Source: Azorinus chamasolen (taxonomy: Eukaryota; Mollusca; Bivalvia; Cardiida; Solecurtidae). Taken from it: 64,000 nucleotides of DNA. The stretch is taken from contig OY755243.1 in assembly GCA_963576725.1 (NCBI GenBank), positions 39,355,243 through 39,419,242 on the forward strand, read 5' to 3'. Position 1 is the stretch's first letter, and each line of letters begins with the position of its first letter. Below, one piece after another: positions 23,649 to 64,000 of this stretch. The notes beneath the pieces are model-generated. The model worked only from the letters and a program-made list of their open reading frames with translations, had not been told where the DNA came from and searched no databases. Position numbers and translations under genes: made by a program.

Positions 23649-23964
23649 AGCATAATTATATAGACTCCCAAGTATATTAATTATAGGGTTACTATAGGCA
23701 GGTTCCATTGTATTTCGTTTCTTGCATAATTAACACTAGTTCGATACAACACTGGTGTCCTCCTTACATCTATATACAATCTATACATAGAATATACTGT
23801 ACAAACTGGTTTATGAACAAAACTTAACAAAAACTTGTTAATATAATTATTCTGTACAACAATTCATCTTGAAACAATTTTACTTGTAAACATCTAAAAA
23901 CCGCAATAAATAAATAGGACTTAAAAAGTAAATTCCAGAATATTTACAACTCTCCAATCAAGAT

Positions 23965-24197
23965 TTAACCCTTTCCTTCATATAAATGCCTTTTCACGCA
24001 TTTGCAAACAGAGCAGACCCAGATCAGATGACTCATATAGGAACCATCTGATCAGGGTCTGCCCTGTTTGCTTTGGACATGATATAGATCTGATATTTTG
24101 TCATAGTTCAATGTTTCCTTGAAATGTTCACATTATAAAAATCAGCTGATAAATATTCATGATGTCATAACATCTTATATGAATATTGAACGGGTTA
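23965..24197 (-). mobile_element. PalB copy
   Basis: TTAACCCTTTCCTTCATATA, core gcagacccagatcagatg, centre ctcatataggaacc, tail ending gaatattgaacgggtta. Confidence 0.8.
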
Positions 24198-24319
24198 GCT
24201 CTTCATGCTAGAAGAGAATTTGTGATTACTCAGAGTAAATTTGCATCTGATCAGGATCCAAACTGCCTGACAGTCTGACTGCATTTTCAAAGAGAAATCA
24301 ACACAAGATGTGTTTGTAA

Positions 24320-24525
24320 ATGGCTATGCCCAAAACAAGTGCTTTGTAATTTTATTTTGACCTTTAACCTTGACCTTGACATGGCACCACTCAAAAGCTG
24401 GAGCTTCATGAATATACATGCTATCTCTCTCTAATATTTCAAACGTTATGGCCAAGGTTAAATTTAAATTATAGACAGACCAAGACAAACAAACAATAAG
24501 CCCCCAATCTAGATCTTGAGGACAT
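24320..24525. repeat. Old tgacctttgacctt-type mollusc repeat
   Basis: tgtttgtaaatggctatgcc, gacctttaaccttgaccttg, then cttcatgaatatacatgct and acagaccaagacaaac, the same order as at 17080 and 38040. Confidence 0.55.
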
Positions 24526-24589
24526 AAATTTTTTTAGCAAATATACTCTGCTTCAATTCTCAACTTTGTTTTCATGTCATCCATCTATA

Positions 24590-24712
24590 GTCGATCCTAT
24601 TGACCTAATGATAGTTACTACAGATCCTAATGACCTAATGATAGTTATTATGGATCCTAATAATAGTTATTACGGATCCTAATGATAGTTACTACGGATC
24701 CTAATGACTACG
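24590..24712. repeat. Short tandem repeat around atagttactacggatcct
   Basis: Four to five units of ~21-33 bp: gatcctaatgacctaatgat plus agttattatg variants. Confidence 0.75.
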
Positions 24713-24889
24713 AGATTTATAGGAGATTGTAAAAGCAGGTGGTTGCTTAATGCAGGTCATAAGTGCTACAGGAAGCTCCTATAGAAGGTTTCTGTAAAAC
24801 TTTTGTCTGGTATTAAGCTACCTTCTGTTTTAAAAATCCAGAATCAAGACTAGTTTTGAGTGTCAGTTAACTTGTGAGTCTTTACTGTA
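24708..24889. mobile_element. PalD copy lacking left TIR
   Basis: gcaggtggttgcttaatgca, centre gctcctatagaagg, right end gtctttactgta. The left end is replaced by the tandem tract. Confidence 0.65.
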
Positions 24890-24928
24890 TTCTGTACAGG
24901 TATTCTCAGACTCCCAACTAGCACACAA

Positions 24929-25105
24929 TGGTTTTACCCTCTCACTTTTGGACATTTATTCAAGAATTGGTCACTTCATGAATATTCATTTTCAAGGGAA
25001 TTTTAGCTAATCATATCCATACAATTACATATGCAAACAGAGCAGACCTTGATTAGACAACTTCTACAGGAGCTGTCTGATCTGAATCGACTCTGTTTGC
25101 AAAGA
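24929..25105 (+). mobile_element. PalB copy
   Basis: gcaaacagagcagaccttga, centre cttctacaggagc, right arm gtctgatctgaatcgactc. Right end truncated. Confidence 0.7.
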
Positions 25106-25571
25106 ATCATATCACTTCTGGAAAGAAGACAAAAGCTAAATTTAGCATGAATCCTTATTATAGCTGTAATAACATTGAGAAGGAAACCCATAAATAAATT
25201 CCATAAATCAACATGGAGAATCACATAAATACTGTTGTATACATGTACCTTAATAACAGCCATATAACAAACAAATATGAGTGTCTTCAAAGCAAGTGGC
25301 CCCTAAATACATAATAGAAGTAATACAGAGAGCCTTCTTTATAGCATCTATCCTGCATTTAGCTTCCACCAACCTGCAATTACACTTCTATTAACCCTTT
25401 ACTTGATTATGATAGCTATGCATTTGCAACCAAAGTAGACGCAGACCAGTGCTGTCTGAATAAGATTGATGTGATTGTGCAGTTTCTACCATGGCAAAAC
25501 ATTCCCTTCCCTTGTTCATACCTCATTATAAGAATATTCATGAATATTCATTAACTCTTTAGAGATGACCT

Positions 25572-25786
25572 TTAACCCTTTTCCTCATAGGCTATTTTTA
25601 CATTAAATGTACCGAAAAGGAGCATTAACTAGAGAAAAGGACAATTTTACAATTTTGTAGTTTGAAACCATTGTGATAAATAGAGCATTTGCTCCTATAC
25701 GAGCAAATGCTCTATTTATCACAATGGTTTCAAGAGGTCATTTTTACAGAGGCATAGAAAGGTGTATTTATGGAGGAAAGGGTTAA
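25572..25786 (+). mobile_element. PalA copy
   Basis: TTAACCCTTTTCCTCAT to GGAGGAAAGGGTTAA. Core has one centre change (ctcctatacgagc). Confidence 0.87.
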
Positions 25787-25908
25787 CCCCTATGTATACA
25801 TTGTGATAAATAGAGCATTTGCTCCTATATAGGAGCAAATGCTCTATTTATCACAATGGTTTCAACAGGTGACTTTTGCAGAGGCATCAATATTAGGGAA
25901 TGGGTTAA
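25783..25908 (+). mobile_element. PalA copy joined to the previous one through one TTAA
   Basis: Left flank reduced to ~25 bp. Core centre lengthened to gctcctatataggagc. Ends tagggaatgggttaa. Confidence 0.85.
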
Positions 25909-26370
25909 AGGGCATGTTAGAGGGGGCTATACTGCAGCACAGTCTCGTGCTCTTGTCATAAAAAGGTAAAGCATTTTATTTCAGGCATTATGCTCATTAA
26001 CATCTACCATTGAAGGTCATGGTCAATGGCTGTACATATTCTGACTGGCGAGGAATTATGACATTATGCTGTTCCTGACAGGCATTATGTCTTTATATGT
26101 TGATGATATGTTTGATTTATGTCTAATCACAGATTAAAGACAAGTATAACACAACCAGTTATAATGAACCAGTATATATCATTCAGAATAGTAAAGAATA
26201 TAACAATATATTTCTATAAACAAGTTTTGCTGAATACAAAATCAATAAAACATCAGCCACCATTATTTTGTTAAAAATTATGCTCAATTGTTCAAACTTG
26301 TTCGTAAATATACATTAAAACAACTATAAGCTGACAAAACAATAAAAGGATGCTAGCAGTGTAGACCCAG
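25909..26370. other. Intergenic, no recognised feature
   Basis: AT-rich low-copy DNA without coding signal. Confidence 0.5.
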
Positions 26371-26668
26371 ATAACCCTTTACTCCATATATACGCCTTTA
26401 ATTAAACACCTTTACAAATAGAGTCCCAGAGCACACAACAGTTACTCCTGTACGAGATATCTGATCCAGGGTCCATGCTTATAAAACTATTTAGTTGAGT
26501 CTGAGTTCGTTTTCAAGTTTTTGATTGGTCAGATTTGAGCCTTTGGCTCAAATCTGACCAATCAAAAGGCTCAAATCTGACCAATCAAAAGCTTGATAAC
26601 AAACTCAGACTCAACTAAAAAGCTTTATAAGCATGGACCCAGGTGTGTCTGTTTCGTTTGCTTCATTA
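26371..26668 (-). mobile_element. PalB copy hosting a PalH
   Basis: ataaccctttactccatata, then cctttacaaatagagtccc. The right arm is split at gatcCAG by the PalH and resumes CAGgtgtgtctgtttcgttt. Confidence 0.7.
26470..26639. mobile_element. PalH hairpin with duplicated arm segment
   Basis: GGTCCATGCTTATAAA to TTATAAGCATGGACC, CAG on both sides. The segment caaatctgaccaatcaaaag occurs twice in the right arm. Confidence 0.88.
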
Positions 26669-26915
26669 ACCCTATACTTCATGTTCATGAATATTCATGT
26701 AAGGAATCATGACATCATAAATATTAATTAGATTAATTGTTAAAATAGAAAATTAGTGAACATTTGGCCATGGCAGAAACTTTAGAATCATATCTATATT
26801 ATTTCAAAAACAAATAGGGCAGACACTGATCATACTGAACCTGAATAATAGCCATCTGATCTAGGTCTACTCTGTTTGCAGAGATGTAGAAAGGATTTAT
26901 GGAGTAAAGGGTTAA
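26666..26915 (+). mobile_element. PalB copy, full length
   Basis: TTAACCCTATACTTCATG to GGAGTAAAGGGTTAA, 250 bp. Core weak (aaatagggcagacactgatc, centre gaacctgaataatagcc). Confidence 0.82.
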
Positions 26916-27171
26916 GACATTCATGCAGATCTGATTCTTGTGATCCTTTGCAGTTACATGACAATGCATGGAGTAAAGGAATAAGCTGCTGCATTGCAAT
27001 ATGTTGACTGACCCTGTTCAACACCATCACCACCAGCATACAAAATATTGTAAATATTAATGGCTCATAATCTATGCATGCCATTTCTAAACAAGTCAGT
27101 CGATCTGGGTCTAAAGAGCTAACAATAGAAATTTACCTCATAATACAGTTCTACCCTAACTACCCTAGGTA

Positions 27172-27377
27172 CAGTAGAACCCCACTAATGTGACCACTTA
27201 ATCAATAAACATGTTTGTCTTCATAAGCAGGTGGTTGCTTAATGCAGGATGAAAGTTATGCAGAAAGCTCCTATAGGAGCTTTCTACATAACTTTCTTCC
27301 TGCATTAAGCTACCACCTTGCCTTTGCCACTGTGAATTATGCCCATTTTTGCTGGTCACATTAGAGGGTTTTTACAG
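27172..27377. mobile_element. PalD copy
   Basis: TA | CAGTAGAACCCCACTAATG ... gggtttttacag | TA. Core gcttaatgcaggatgaaagt, perfect centre gctcctataggagc. Confidence 0.87.
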
Positions 27378-27599
27378 TATTCAGACAGACAATTATAGAC
27401 ATGTGGTACAAACTTAGACCAAATTACTCCTGGAGGAGCACCTTGTCTGGGTCTACACTATTTACTACTATTTCAGTCTAATTCTAAATTGTCTTATTCA
27501 GCTATAACAAACGGGAGAACAAATGAAACCAATTAATATTGATGATGTCATTATTTCTGACATGAATATTCAGGACATCAAGAGATAAAGATTAACACC

Positions 27600-27844
27600 C
27601 CACAATCCCGCCCACCCATCCAAAATAAAAATCCCCAAAAACATAAAATTCAAAGGAGAATTGACAAAACAAGATATGCAAAAGATTTTTAGTTACAAGG
27701 GTATATACATATGCTATATTTTTATTCAAATTATTTCATAACTAACTACATTAATCAACTAATATCTATGAAAGACTTCTGTAAACAATACCTGTGCCAG
27801 AAGTAGCTTTATATATATGAAATCATTTAAGCACAAGAATCCAT
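27600..27844. other. Intergenic, no recognised feature
   Basis: A/T-rich spacer without coding or repeat signal. Confidence 0.4.
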
Positions 27845-28338
27845 TTAACCCTATATCTGATAGAGATGCCTTTTCACAACTTTGCACACTGTGCAGACCA
27901 AGACATGTATGTAAGAAATAAGGACATCGTGAATTTAAACAATTATTGTTCTTTAGAATGGCATATGAATATAAAATTGTTTGGCCATATCAACAACTGT
28001 AGAATCAAAGTACAGTAAAACCTCTCTATAACGGCCACTAAATTGTGTTAATTAGTTGGTATTTAGGACAGGAGGCTGCTTAAAGCAGGGTGAAAGTAAA
28101 ACAGAAACTCCTATAATATCGTTCTTTTTTACTTTCACGTTGCTTTAACCAGCCACTTGTCTTTAACTCAAAATACTTGATGTAATTTAGTGGCCGTTAT
28201 GGAGAGGTTTAACTGTATATAGTATTTCATAAGCAAATAGAGCAGACCCTGATCAGGCAGTTTCTACAGGAGTCATCTGATCTGGGTCTACTCTGTTAGC
28301 AAAGGTGCTAAAGGGCATCTCTATGGAGTAAAGACATA
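27845..28338 (+). mobile_element. PalB composite hosting a PalC
   Basis: Left part starts like the minus-orientation end (ttaaccctatatctgatag) and switches to the plus body (atgtaagaaataaggacatc). Interrupted at aatcaaagTA by PalC; the core caaatagagcagaccctgat follows. Confidence 0.72.
28013..28215 (+). mobile_element. PalC copy nested in PalB
   Basis: TA | CAGTAAAACCTCTCTATAAC ... gagaggtttaactg | TA. The insertion point in the host matches that of the 23331 copy. Confidence 0.87.
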
Positions 28339-28475
28339 AACACCAAATGAAACAAAAAAAAGTACATTTAATATGGATTCTAAGTATTGCTTAGAATCCA
28401 TATAAATGTACATTATTAGTAAGCCATGCATGTTTGCTCAATTCTCTGTCTTTGAGAACAATGGCTCTGTTTCAC

Positions 28476-28722
28476 TTAACCCTTTACTCCATAGAGATGA
28501 TATTTGACACCTTTGCAAACAGAATAGAACAAGATCTGACAGCTCCTGTGGTAGCTATCTAAAAAGGGTCTGCTCTCATTGCTTAGAGAATATTTAAGAT
28601 CCGATTGTATACTATTTGGTATAACTATGTATTCACTTGTTTAATATAACAGTATGATATCACCAGTTTATTGATGTTCAGTATAGGCGGAAGCTTCCAT
28701 GAATGTTCATGGAGTAAATTTA
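28476..28722 (-). mobile_element. PalB copy
   Basis: TTAACCCTTTACTCCATAGA, core gcaaacagaatagaacaaga, tail gttcatggagtaaatttaa. Confidence 0.75.
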
Positions 28723-28773
28723 ATTGGCACTGTAACTGTGACACTAAAATAGAACAATTATTCTTTTAACCCT

Positions 28774-29004
28774 TTAACCCATTACGTCATAGGCTATTTT
28801 TAGATACAATCTCTTTGAATAAATCTACCGAAAAGGTGCATTAACTACAGAAAAGGGAAATTTTTAGAATTTTGTAGTTTGAAACCATTGTGATAAATAG
28901 AGCATTTGCTCCTATAGGAGCAAATGCTTTTTTTTATCACAATGGTTTCAATAGGTGACTTTTGCAGAGGCGTAGAAAGGCATCAATATGAGGGAATGAG
29001 TTAA
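28774..29004 (+). mobile_element. PalA copy
   Basis: TTAACCCATTACGTCAT to GAGGGAATGAGTTAA. Right arm has a T-run (caaatgcttttttttatc). Confidence 0.87.
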
Positions 29005-29207
29005 TACATAAATACTCATGAAAGAAATGATGACATCATGAATATTATTTAGGTTAATTTTTAAAATGGCATATTAACATATGAATTTTTTGCTGTAGAA
29101 GCAAACTGAGCAGACCCTGATAAAGCAGCTCCTGTAGGAGCCGTCTCATATGGGTCTTCTCTGTTTGCTAAGGCGTAGAAAGGTGTATTTATGGAGTAAA
29201 GGGTTAA
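29001..29207 (+). mobile_element. PalB copy sharing TTAA with PalA
   Basis: catgaaagaaatgatgacat body. Core gcaaactgagcagaccctga, centre gctcctgtaggagcc. Right end aaggcgtagaaaggtgtatt matches the PalA right end. Confidence 0.85.
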
Positions 29208-29312
29208 AATAATTTCTAAATCTACAGGGTAGTTACATGTTTTTGTACAAATGCATATCATATGAGTTTCTCTCTGGGAAAAATGAGTCTGATTGCAATG
29301 TAAACTGTGTGG

Positions 29313-29660
29313 CCCCAGATGAGCTGCTGACATTCTGATGCTGTACCTGAACAGGCAAAGCATTGTGTAGACCCAGATGAGCTGCTGAGTTTCAGATGCT
29401 GTACCTGGACAGGCACAGTATTGTGTGGACCCAGATGAGCTGCTGAGTTTCAGATGCTGTACCTGAACAGGCAAAGCATTGTGTAGACCCAGATGAGCTG
29501 CTGAGTTTCAGATGCTGTACCTGGACAGGCACAACATTGTGTAGACCCAGATGAGCTGCTGAATTTCAGATGCTGTACCTGGACAGGCACAGCATTGTGT
29601 AGACCCAGATGAGCTGCTGAGTTTCTGATTCTGTACCTGGACAGGCTCAGCACTGTGTAG
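29313..29660. repeat. 58-bp tandem repeat, 6 copies
   Basis: Unit acccagatgagctgctgagt, ttcagatgctgtacctgg, acaggcacagcattgtgtag, repeating at 29313, 29371, 29429, 29487, 29545 and 29603. tgtgtagacccagatgag resembles a PalF core arm, a possible origin. Confidence 0.92.
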
Positions 29661-29794
29661 ACACTCGTCAATATCACTGTCTACAATGCAGCAAGACCCA
29701 TTTTCCGAGTGAGCATCTTATATTATATAAATATCTTGTGACTGGAATGTTCTGTGTGTGGCAGCACATATCGTCTATACCAGTGAAATCCTTC

Positions 29795-29985
29795 TTAACC
29801 CTTTAACACGTGAAAATACATGTAACATAATGACATCATGAGAATTTATTAGCCGATTTTCTATAAAAGTACACAAACATAAGATTTGTTTACATTGGCA
29901 TATCAGATGGCTCCTATGGGCCATCTGATTTGGGTCTACTGTTTGCAACGCCATGAAAAGGCATTTACATCAGGTAAAGGGTTAA
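29795..29985 (+). mobile_element. PalB copy with shortened core
   Basis: TTAACCCTTTAACACGTG to GTAAAGGGTTAA. Core reduced to catatcagatggctcctatg and gccatctgatttgggtc. Confidence 0.8.
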
Positions 29986-30092
29986 AGGAAATAAACAGAA
30001 TCCTGTCTGTCATTAGGACAGAAGTTTAATAAAGTGAAACGTCTGAAAAATTCTCCCCATAAGTTTCCTACATTCATGACTTTCATTCTTTA

Positions 30093-30264
30093 TTAACCCA
30101 TTCCCTCATATTGACGCCTTTCTAAAAGTCACTTTAATACCAATGTGATAAATAGGAGGCTCCATAGAAGCAAATGCTCTATTTATCATTTTTGTAGTCA
30201 ATGTTCCTTTTCTATAGATTTATTCAAAGAGGTTGTGTCTAAAAATAGCCTATAAGGGAATGGG
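30093..30264 (-). mobile_element. PalA copy, degraded core
   Basis: TTAACCCATTCCCTCATATT; core accaatgtgataaataggag with loss at the centre; right TTAA lost (gggaatgggcacc). Confidence 0.75.
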
Positions 30265-30276
30265 CACCAACCATCC

Positions 30277-30490
30277 TTGAACCCTTTACATGGTAAAAAT
30301 GTCTATATAAACAGAGTAGACCCAAGTAGGAGATGTCTAATGACAAACAACTCTGTTTGCTAACATGTTAAGAGATTATCTACTATCTGCCATGTCAATA
30401 AAATTTTGTATTAATCACATAAGAATCATATAAATTAATATTCAAAATGGGTGGAGTCATACATGAATATTCATCAGGTAAAGGGTCAAT
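30277..30490 (-). mobile_element. PalB copy, core partly deleted
   Basis: gaaccctttacatggtaaaa, core aaacagagtagacccaagta, then aacaactctgtttgctaac and tail tcatcaggtaaagggtcaa. Confidence 0.7.
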
Positions 30491-30833
30491 TAATGTTTAT
30501 TTACAATTTGAAGAGACTCTATGGATGTTGATAGTCTTTAGTAGTTGTAAACATATTATTTTGTGAATAATTTGTTTACCTTTATATTGTTGTATTGTTG
30601 TCAACAAACTTTACGTGCATCTACTGTATATTGTGTACATGTAAATTTATACATCGTAAACAAAGTCACATGGACATGTGAAAATACATTGAATTCATCT
30701 GTTGTTAATCAACATTTCTTATCCATAAAAAGTTTACATGTATTTTGGTAATGTTGATACATTTTCACATGAAATAGTCTCCTATTTTGTGATATTGACC
30801 ATTTTTTGTCTATGTTGATATGTCAGCGGTTTA

Positions 30834-31300
30834 TTAACCCTTTCTCTCATACAAACACTGTTTCATGCCTTTGCAAACAGAGCGGACCCAGATCAGATGT
30901 CTCCCATAGGAGTCGTTTGATCGTGGTTTGCTCTGTTTGCTTAAGATATCATATTAAATAGATATCACTTTACACAGTTTCTACCAATATCAAAATGTTC
31001 TGTATATTTATGCCATTATAAAAAAAATATGTATAGTAAAATCTCTCTATAATGGCCACTAAATTGTGTTAATTAGTTGGTATTTTAGGCAGGTGGTTGC
31101 TTAAAGCAAGGTGAAAGTAAAACAGAACGCTCCTATAGGAGCGTTCTGTTTTACTCTCACCTTGCTTTAAGCAGCCACCTGCCTTTAACACAAAATACTT
31201 GATGTAATTTAGTGACCGTTATGGAGAGGTTTTACTGAAATACATAAATTATGCACGATTTCTTACATGAATATTCAATATTATATGGAAATGGGGGTAA
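30834..31300 (-). mobile_element. PalB copy hosting a PalC, downstream of the SGK stop
   Basis: TTAACCCTTTCTCTCATAC, core gcaaacagagcggacccaga, centre ctcccataggagtc. Interrupted near 31033 by PalC; the tail atttcttacatgaatattca resumes after 31237. Confidence 0.75.
31034..31237 (+). mobile_element. PalC copy nested in PalB
   Basis: TAGTAAAATCTCTCTATAAT to gagaggttttactg. Core arms perfect but for one base, centre gctcctataggagc. Confidence 0.85.
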
Positions 31301-31602
31301 ATATATTTTCCTTGCAGGTAGTTTTCTATACAATGGTCTGGTAATGCTGATCTTGTCTGGATCTTCTGCTCTCTGACACACAAGGACACACCTGTCTTGA
31401 TTCACCATGATTCCTCTTCCTGAGTCCATCACTGGATGCAAATACTGTATACAATACCAATGTTCACTAATTACATGTCAAGTTGACTGGACCAATAAAA
31501 ATGTATCACATTTGAAAACTGACCAATCACAGTGCTTCTTCCTTTTAAAGGCAGTTATCCTTCAAGGAAAGTTGTTTGTCCTGCTGATTAATCATCCAAG
31601 TT

Positions 31603-62927
<31,325 letters not shown>

Positions 62928-63018
62928 CTGTCAGTACAGAATATAATGCAAAGGTGTAGATAAGATATTGTATTATTTTTCAGCCAAATCCAATCTTGTT
63001 AGTACTTATTTGAATTGC

Positions 63019-63536
63019 TTAACCCGTTACATCATAAATATGCCTTTCTATGCCTATAGGAACTGTCTGATCAGGGTCTGCTCTGTTTGCTCATGACATA
63101 ATACATAGATGATTCTACAGTTTCTGCCATGGCCATAACTTCCTTTGTCCATTTGCTATTATTTCAATTAATCCAATTAATCTGACCAGGGTTGCCACAA
63201 ACCAGAGGAAACAAAATTCCCTGACAATTCCCTGACATAATTTCAAATTTCCCTGACACGTTTCATCGCAAAATTTGGTCTTTCTGTCATAATTTTTGTA
63301 ATACGTAATGGATTTTTAAAAATATATAACATTCATTCTCATGTTTTCAAAATTCCCTGACAATTCCCTGACATTTGCCTATATTTTCAAAATTCCCTGA
63401 CAGTTCTCAAAATTCCCTGACAATTCCCTGACCTTGAAAAAAATTTAAATTTCCATGACTTTTCCCTGACGAGTGGCAACCCTGATCTCTACGATGTCAT
63501 CACTTCTTATATGAATATTACCAGAGTAAGGGTTAA
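63019..63536 (-). mobile_element. PalB copy hosting a hAT-like element
   Basis: TTAACCCGTTACATCATAA, half core ctataggaactgtctgatca, tail split at attaatctgac and resuming atctctacgatgtcatcact to agtaagggttaa. Confidence 0.78.
63187..63484. mobile_element. hAT-like MITE with ttccctgacaa repeats
   Basis: TIRs CAGGGTTGCCAC and GTGGCAACCCTG are perfect (12 bp). Flanks aatctgac / atctctac are only a weak 8-bp duplication. The interior repeats ttccctgacaattccctgac about five times. Confidence 0.75.
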
Positions 63537-63615
63537 AAGAGGTAGTTCAAAATTTATGAGTATCAACAATGAAAGATTTGGCCGGGAAGTATAGAAAACA
63601 TTTATCATAGAAACC

Positions 63616-63691
63616 TAACCCTTTGCCCTCTGATCTAGGTCTACTCTTCTTATTTTCAAAGGCGTGAAAGGGCATATAGAGTAAAGGGTTA
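63616..63691 (+). mobile_element. PalB right-end fragment
   Basis: aaccctttgccctctgatct then aggtctactcttcttatttt and gagtaaagggttaa; body and left arm deleted. Confidence 0.65.
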
Positions 63692-63713
63692 AATATTTCT
63701 CTCATCTGGAGCC

Positions 63714-63839
63714 ATAACCTATTACTCCATGAATATTCATTACATGACTTTGTTATATAATTAATATTAATTACATGAATTTTTATACTGCATTGTCCTG
63801 GAAATGTTTGCCATGGCAGAAACTGTATTAGTCCACAAG
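63714..63839 (+). mobile_element. PalB left body leading into a half-core array
   Basis: ataacctattactccatgaa to gccatggcagaaactgtatt and agtccacaag, where the core should start. Confidence 0.75.
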
Positions 63840-64000
63840 TAAACAGAGCAGACCCAGATCAGATGTAAACAGAGCAGACCCTGATCAGATGTAAACAGAG
63901 CAGACCCTGATCAGATGTAAACAGAGCAGACTGATCAGATGTAAACAGAGTAGACCCTGATCAGATGTAAACAGAGCAGACCCTGATCAGATGTAAACAG
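63840..64000. repeat. 26-bp tandem array made from a PalB core arm, cut by window edge
   Basis: taaacagagcagaccctgat plus cagatg repeats six times with a seventh begun. One unit has lost cc (24 bp), one has gtagaccc and one has cccagatc. Each unit stops short of the palindrome centre. The array continues beyond 64000. Confidence 0.92.

Noticed and set aside
29061..29677. Minus frames of 75-137 codons
   Set aside because: Mostly the 58-bp tandem repeat plus a PalB core read through.
31232..31441. Small minus-strand frame downstream of SGK as a further exon or gene
   Set aside because: The SGK stop at 31603 fits the family end; this frame has no recognisable domain and runs into a PalB/PalC end.
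30829..31602. SGK polyadenylation signal
   Set aside because: A minus-strand AATAAA occurs only near 30830, at a PalB edge, and nothing around it supports use. The 3' end is left open.
63840..64000. CRISPR array
   Set aside because: Units are directly adjacent with no unique spacers, and the unit is an arm of a dispersed element.

Overview
The window looks like nuclear DNA from a bivalve mollusc, possibly a heterodont. It is AT-rich, has one widely spaced intron-rich gene, and carries repeats I associate with molluscs: a V-domain SINE remnant, a pearl/Helentron-like element with ~165 bp core units, and blocks of tgacctttgacctt-type repeat. No operon, RBS or bacterial feature is present. Species cannot be fixed from sequence alone.

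The only protein-coding gene I can support is on the minus strand, from beyond the right edge to 31603. Eight exons (62712-62927, 61161-61310, 49748-49834, 41434-41529, 35616-35723, 34016-34153, 33288-33345, 31603-31718) have GT-AG introns and join into one frame of 322 residues plus a stop. This is the C-terminal three quarters of a serum/glucocorticoid-regulated kinase (SGK): an AGC kinase with lysine, HRD-like, DFG, T-loop, PPFY and hydrophobic-motif elements. The glycine-rich loop and N-terminus lie outside the window. Region 1-31600 has no recognisable exon.

Most of the rest is short non-autonomous DNA elements built around long palindromes. I use these working names. PalA is TTAA-bounded, ~185-240 bp, core GAAACCATTGTGATAAATAG. 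PalB is TTAA-bounded, ~250 bp, core GCAAACAGAGCAGACCC, roughly 70 copies or fragments. PalC has TA targets, ends CAGTAAAACCTCTCTATAA and a core of AAAGCAAGGTGAAAG plus AAAACAGAACG. PalD and PalE have TA targets, pogo/Tigger-like ends of three kinds (CAGTAGAACCCC, CAGTAAAATCTCG, CAGTTGAACTTCG) and one shared core (GCTTAATGCAGG plus GCAGAAAG). PalF has core GCAAACAGTGTAGACCC. PalG has core GGATCCAGATGAGACGCC and ends TTAACTCTTTGCA. PalH is a hairpin starting GGTCCATGCTTATAAAGC with CWG target duplications. Strands given for these are only relative orientations.

The main observation is modularity. PalA to PalF have different ends but nearly the same centre, GCTCCTATAGGAGC. PalA and PalB share a right-end module but not a core. 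A PalA/PalC chimera joins close to the centre. Nested insertions show TTAA, TA and CWG target use directly. No transposase gene is visible, so these elements must be moved in trans.

Layout. 1-3600: PalB/D/F copies. 3617-4402: 36-bp minisatellite. 4400-9600: PalA/D/E/G/H. 9604-11300: purine-rich minisatellite with an 88-bp higher-order unit. 11370-13040: PalB and a 52-bp array. 13040-18600: mostly low-copy sequence with a SINE and old mollusc repeats. 18626-19292: pearl-like element. 19380-31600: dense Pal elements, including a ~780 bp tandem duplication. 31603-64000: the SGK gene, its introns packed with Pal elements, ending in a 26-bp array made from half a PalB core at the window edge.
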